From JBGSOV01 sp964558715 (GTDB lineage Bacteria > Patescibacteriota > Gracilibacteria > CAIRYL01 > GCA-016699755), in assembly GCA_964558715.1 (NCBI GenBank), contig CAZLFD010000004.1, positions 1 to 64,000 of the forward strand: 64,000 nucleotides of DNA, read 5' to 3'. The notes beneath the pieces were generated by a model. It was not told the origin of the DNA, did not search any database, and was given only the letters and a program-made list of their open reading frames with translations. Shown here one piece after another: positions 62,490 through 64,000 of this stretch; position 1 is the stretch's first letter; each line of letters opens with the position of its first letter. Made by a program: the position numbers and the translations under genes.

Positions 62490-63995
62490 CTATTTCGAAA
62501 TATGCGCACGGATAATCTCACCTGCTTTTGCCGAGTTCTCGACTGATAAATTGGGGAGCGAGGCGCGTACAAAGCGACTTCGGTCATCTTTTTTTCTATC
62601 GGCTTCTGAAAAGAACTTATTCGCCGGCATCAACACGACTCTTTGCTCCGCCAGTTCGGTAAGTACCTGCTCGATGGGTTTTTGTGCAGTTTGCGGCCCC
62701 TCTAAATTCCGCAGATCGATGGTTCCGTAGTAGCTGTTTTGTGGCTGCGGTAGACCCATCGCTTTGTAAAACGCTTCTACTTTTTTGCGTAAAGTCTCAG
62801 CATACGCTTTGCGCTCTTCTTTGCCAAGGATAATGTGACAGAGCCCCAATATTTGTGATGGTCCGGCAACGCCAGAAATATGCTGAAAGACACCGATGGT
62901 GCGGCCGCCAGAAGATTTACAGAGAAACATAAACCAGCGAAAGTCGCCGTACTTTTCCACAAAACCCGGGCATTCTGGCTCGATTATCTCTTTCGCGATG
63001 AATTCACGGGTAATCGCCGGTAGATAGGCGTCTCCTAAGCGTACTCCGGTGGCACGTTCGATTTTGGATAATGCGTTCAGGCGTACGGTGCGTTTTTTAG
63101 CTCCGGGCATATGGATGATGCTTTCTTTGCCTTCAAAGAACTCGGCATAGACTTCATCGGAAAGGATGATGGAGTTGCTCGTTTCGGCGATTTCGGCGAT
63201 TTTTTCGAGAATCGATTGCGAAAGCGCGAACCCAGTCGGATTATTCGGATCGATCATAATGATTGCCTTGATCCGTTGTTTGTGTTTGCGCGCTTTCTCA
63301 AAACTATCTTCATCGAGCTCGCCGGTTTCTGGGTCGATAGAAATATTCACGAGGTTGAGTCCCCTATCTTCAATAAATTGGGTATACGGCGCGTATACCG
63401 GCGAGATCATCAGCACGCTGTCGCCCCTGCGCAAAAAACCAACACCTTCTTCGCCGAGCCCTTTAAAAAACATGCCCACACCCTGCGAAGCGCCGTTTAG
63501 CATCAAGACATCTTCAAAGTTGACCGCAAAGCCGAATTCCCTGCTGCGCTCATCGGCAATCGCCATGCGAACGATCATCTCACCCCAGCTGTTTGGGTAA
63601 CGGCCGCCACTGAGAATTGAGAACTTAAAGATGTCGAAGATAATCTCCTGACGCGATTTTGGATATCCCTGCTCCGTAGTTATCCGCTCTAGTTCATCCA
63701 AAAAATAATCCAACTCTTCGAGCAAAGCTTCTGCCAATTCTACTGTATACGATTGCTCAGCAATATCCGCAATGGTATCGAGAACCTGATCGATGTCTGT
63801 TTGGCCACCAGAACCAAAATGCACTTCGGTCTGATTATTGTTGAGATGCGTATCAATGAGCAAAAGAAACGAGAAGAAGCGCCGACTGCGCGTGCTAGGC
63901 GCAAAGCCGTAACCGGGTTCACCTTGCGAAATATCAAGAATACCGAGTTCACCGTGCTTTTCTACCGCCTTGCGCCGCAGTGAACGGAAGGCCAA
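62490..63995 (-). CDS. Class I/II PLP aminotransferase, 5' end beyond the window
   Basis: At least 501 aa of a fold-type I PLP enzyme are present, longer than ordinary aminotransferases. Visible are MIDPNNPTGFALSQ, ILSDEVYAEFF and the cofactor lysine in LNALSKIERATGVRLGDAYL. The extended N-terminal region (first 180 residues) resembles aspartate 4-decarboxylase / AsdA-like aminotransferases. The reading frame begins with TTG at 63995 and continues to the window edge without a convincing start, so the gene probably extends beyond. The substrate is not determined. Confidence 0.75.
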   Translation of the reverse strand: MAFRSLRRKAVEKHGELGILDISQGEPGYGFAPSTRSRRFFSFLLLIDTHLNNNQTEVHFGSGGQTDIDQVLDTIADIAEQSYTVELAEALLEELDYFLDELERITTEQGYPKSRQEIIFDIFKFSILSGGRYPNSWGEMIVRMAIADERSREFGFAVNFEDVLMLNGASQGVGMFFKGLGEEGVGFLRRGDSVLMISPVYAPYTQFIEDRGLNLVNISIDPETGELDEDSFEKARKHKQRIKAIIMIDPNNPTGFALSQSILEKIAEIAETSNSIILSDEVYAEFFEGKESIIHMPGAKKRTVRLNALSKIERATGVRLGDAYLPAITREFIAKEIIEPECPGFVEKYGDFRWFMFLCKSSGGRTIGVFQHISGVAGPSQILGLCHIILGKEERKAYAETLRKKVEAFYKAMGLPQPQNSYYGTIDLRNLEGPQTAQKPIEQVLTELAEQRVVLMPANKFFSEADRKKDDRSRFVRASLPNLSVENSAKAGEIIRAHISK

Positions 63996-64000
63996 AAACG

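Noticed and set aside
1..64000. UGA as a glycine codon (code 25)
   Set aside because: Conserved genes such as infB and nrnA end at TGA, and no conserved gene reads through TGA.
1..64000. CRISPR array
   Set aside because: No regularly spaced repeats longer than 20 bases are visible; the repeats found are tRNA-related, IS ends or isolated palindromes.

Overview
This window looks like chromosomal DNA from a Candidate Phyla Radiation bacterium, most likely of the Peregrinibacteria or a related lineage. The signs are many short operons with overlapping genes, several exported proteins of no recognised family, an S-layer-homology protein, a ribosomal protein L19 with a long acidic tail, and stand-alone proteins with unusual fusions. 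UGA is an ordinary stop codon here (infB and nrnA end in TGA), so the UGA-glycine code of Gracilibacteria and Absconditabacteria does not apply. The phylum call is inference; no rRNA gene is present to fix it.

Layout from the left. Positions 1-935 hold the 3' part of a DEAD-box helicase gene with an in-frame stop. Positions 1064-5205 are a 4 kb island inserted at the 3' end of a tRNA-Gln gene. The displaced tRNA 3' fragment lies at the far end, and inside are a LOG-family nucleotide hydrolase, a nine-fold treble-clef zinc-ribbon protein with a central Vsr-like nuclease, and a protein carrying a HEPN-like R-x5-H motif. This is the best candidate for an undescribed mobile or defence system. Next come a decayed pirin gene, a zur-znuA-znuC-znuB zinc uptake operon, infB, a glycosyltransferase and nrnA. 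Positions 15576-18622 encode a two-gene exported-protein module. It is followed by a redox lipoprotein, an M16 peptidase, a glutaredoxin, thyA and folA, a threonine synthase fused to a LeuA-type regulatory domain, and a pyrB-pyrC operon.

From 26.9 to 50 kb the genes are mostly housekeeping: a TrmB-like regulator, a class IV aminotransferase, a DnaQ exonuclease fused to a degenerate DinG-like helicase, purN, recG, holB, a pyruvyltransferase, rplS, a ferredoxin/metallo-beta-lactamase pair, pyrG, a FemX-like enzyme, pabB, a bactofilin-like membrane protein, a DsbA-like lipoprotein, 5-formyl-THF cyclo-ligase, dnaX and an Lgt-like protein. tRNA-Cys and tRNA-Leu follow. A second copy of the exported module (53538-56691) lies between an SLH-domain gene and secF. 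The window ends with yibE/F, a voltage-gated K+ channel, an FmdB-type zinc ribbon, a 335 bp remnant of an IS1595-type element, glutamate dehydrogenase and a truncated aminotransferase gene.

Several genes form partial pathways. pabB, the class IV aminotransferase, folA, thyA, purN and 5-formyl-THF cyclo-ligase point to active one-carbon and folate metabolism; pyrB, pyrC and pyrG to pyrimidine synthesis; dnaX, holB and recG to replication and repair. The exported cysteine-containing module proteins, the DsbA-like and thioredoxin-like lipoproteins, the SLH protein and SecF together suggest an elaborate cell surface.
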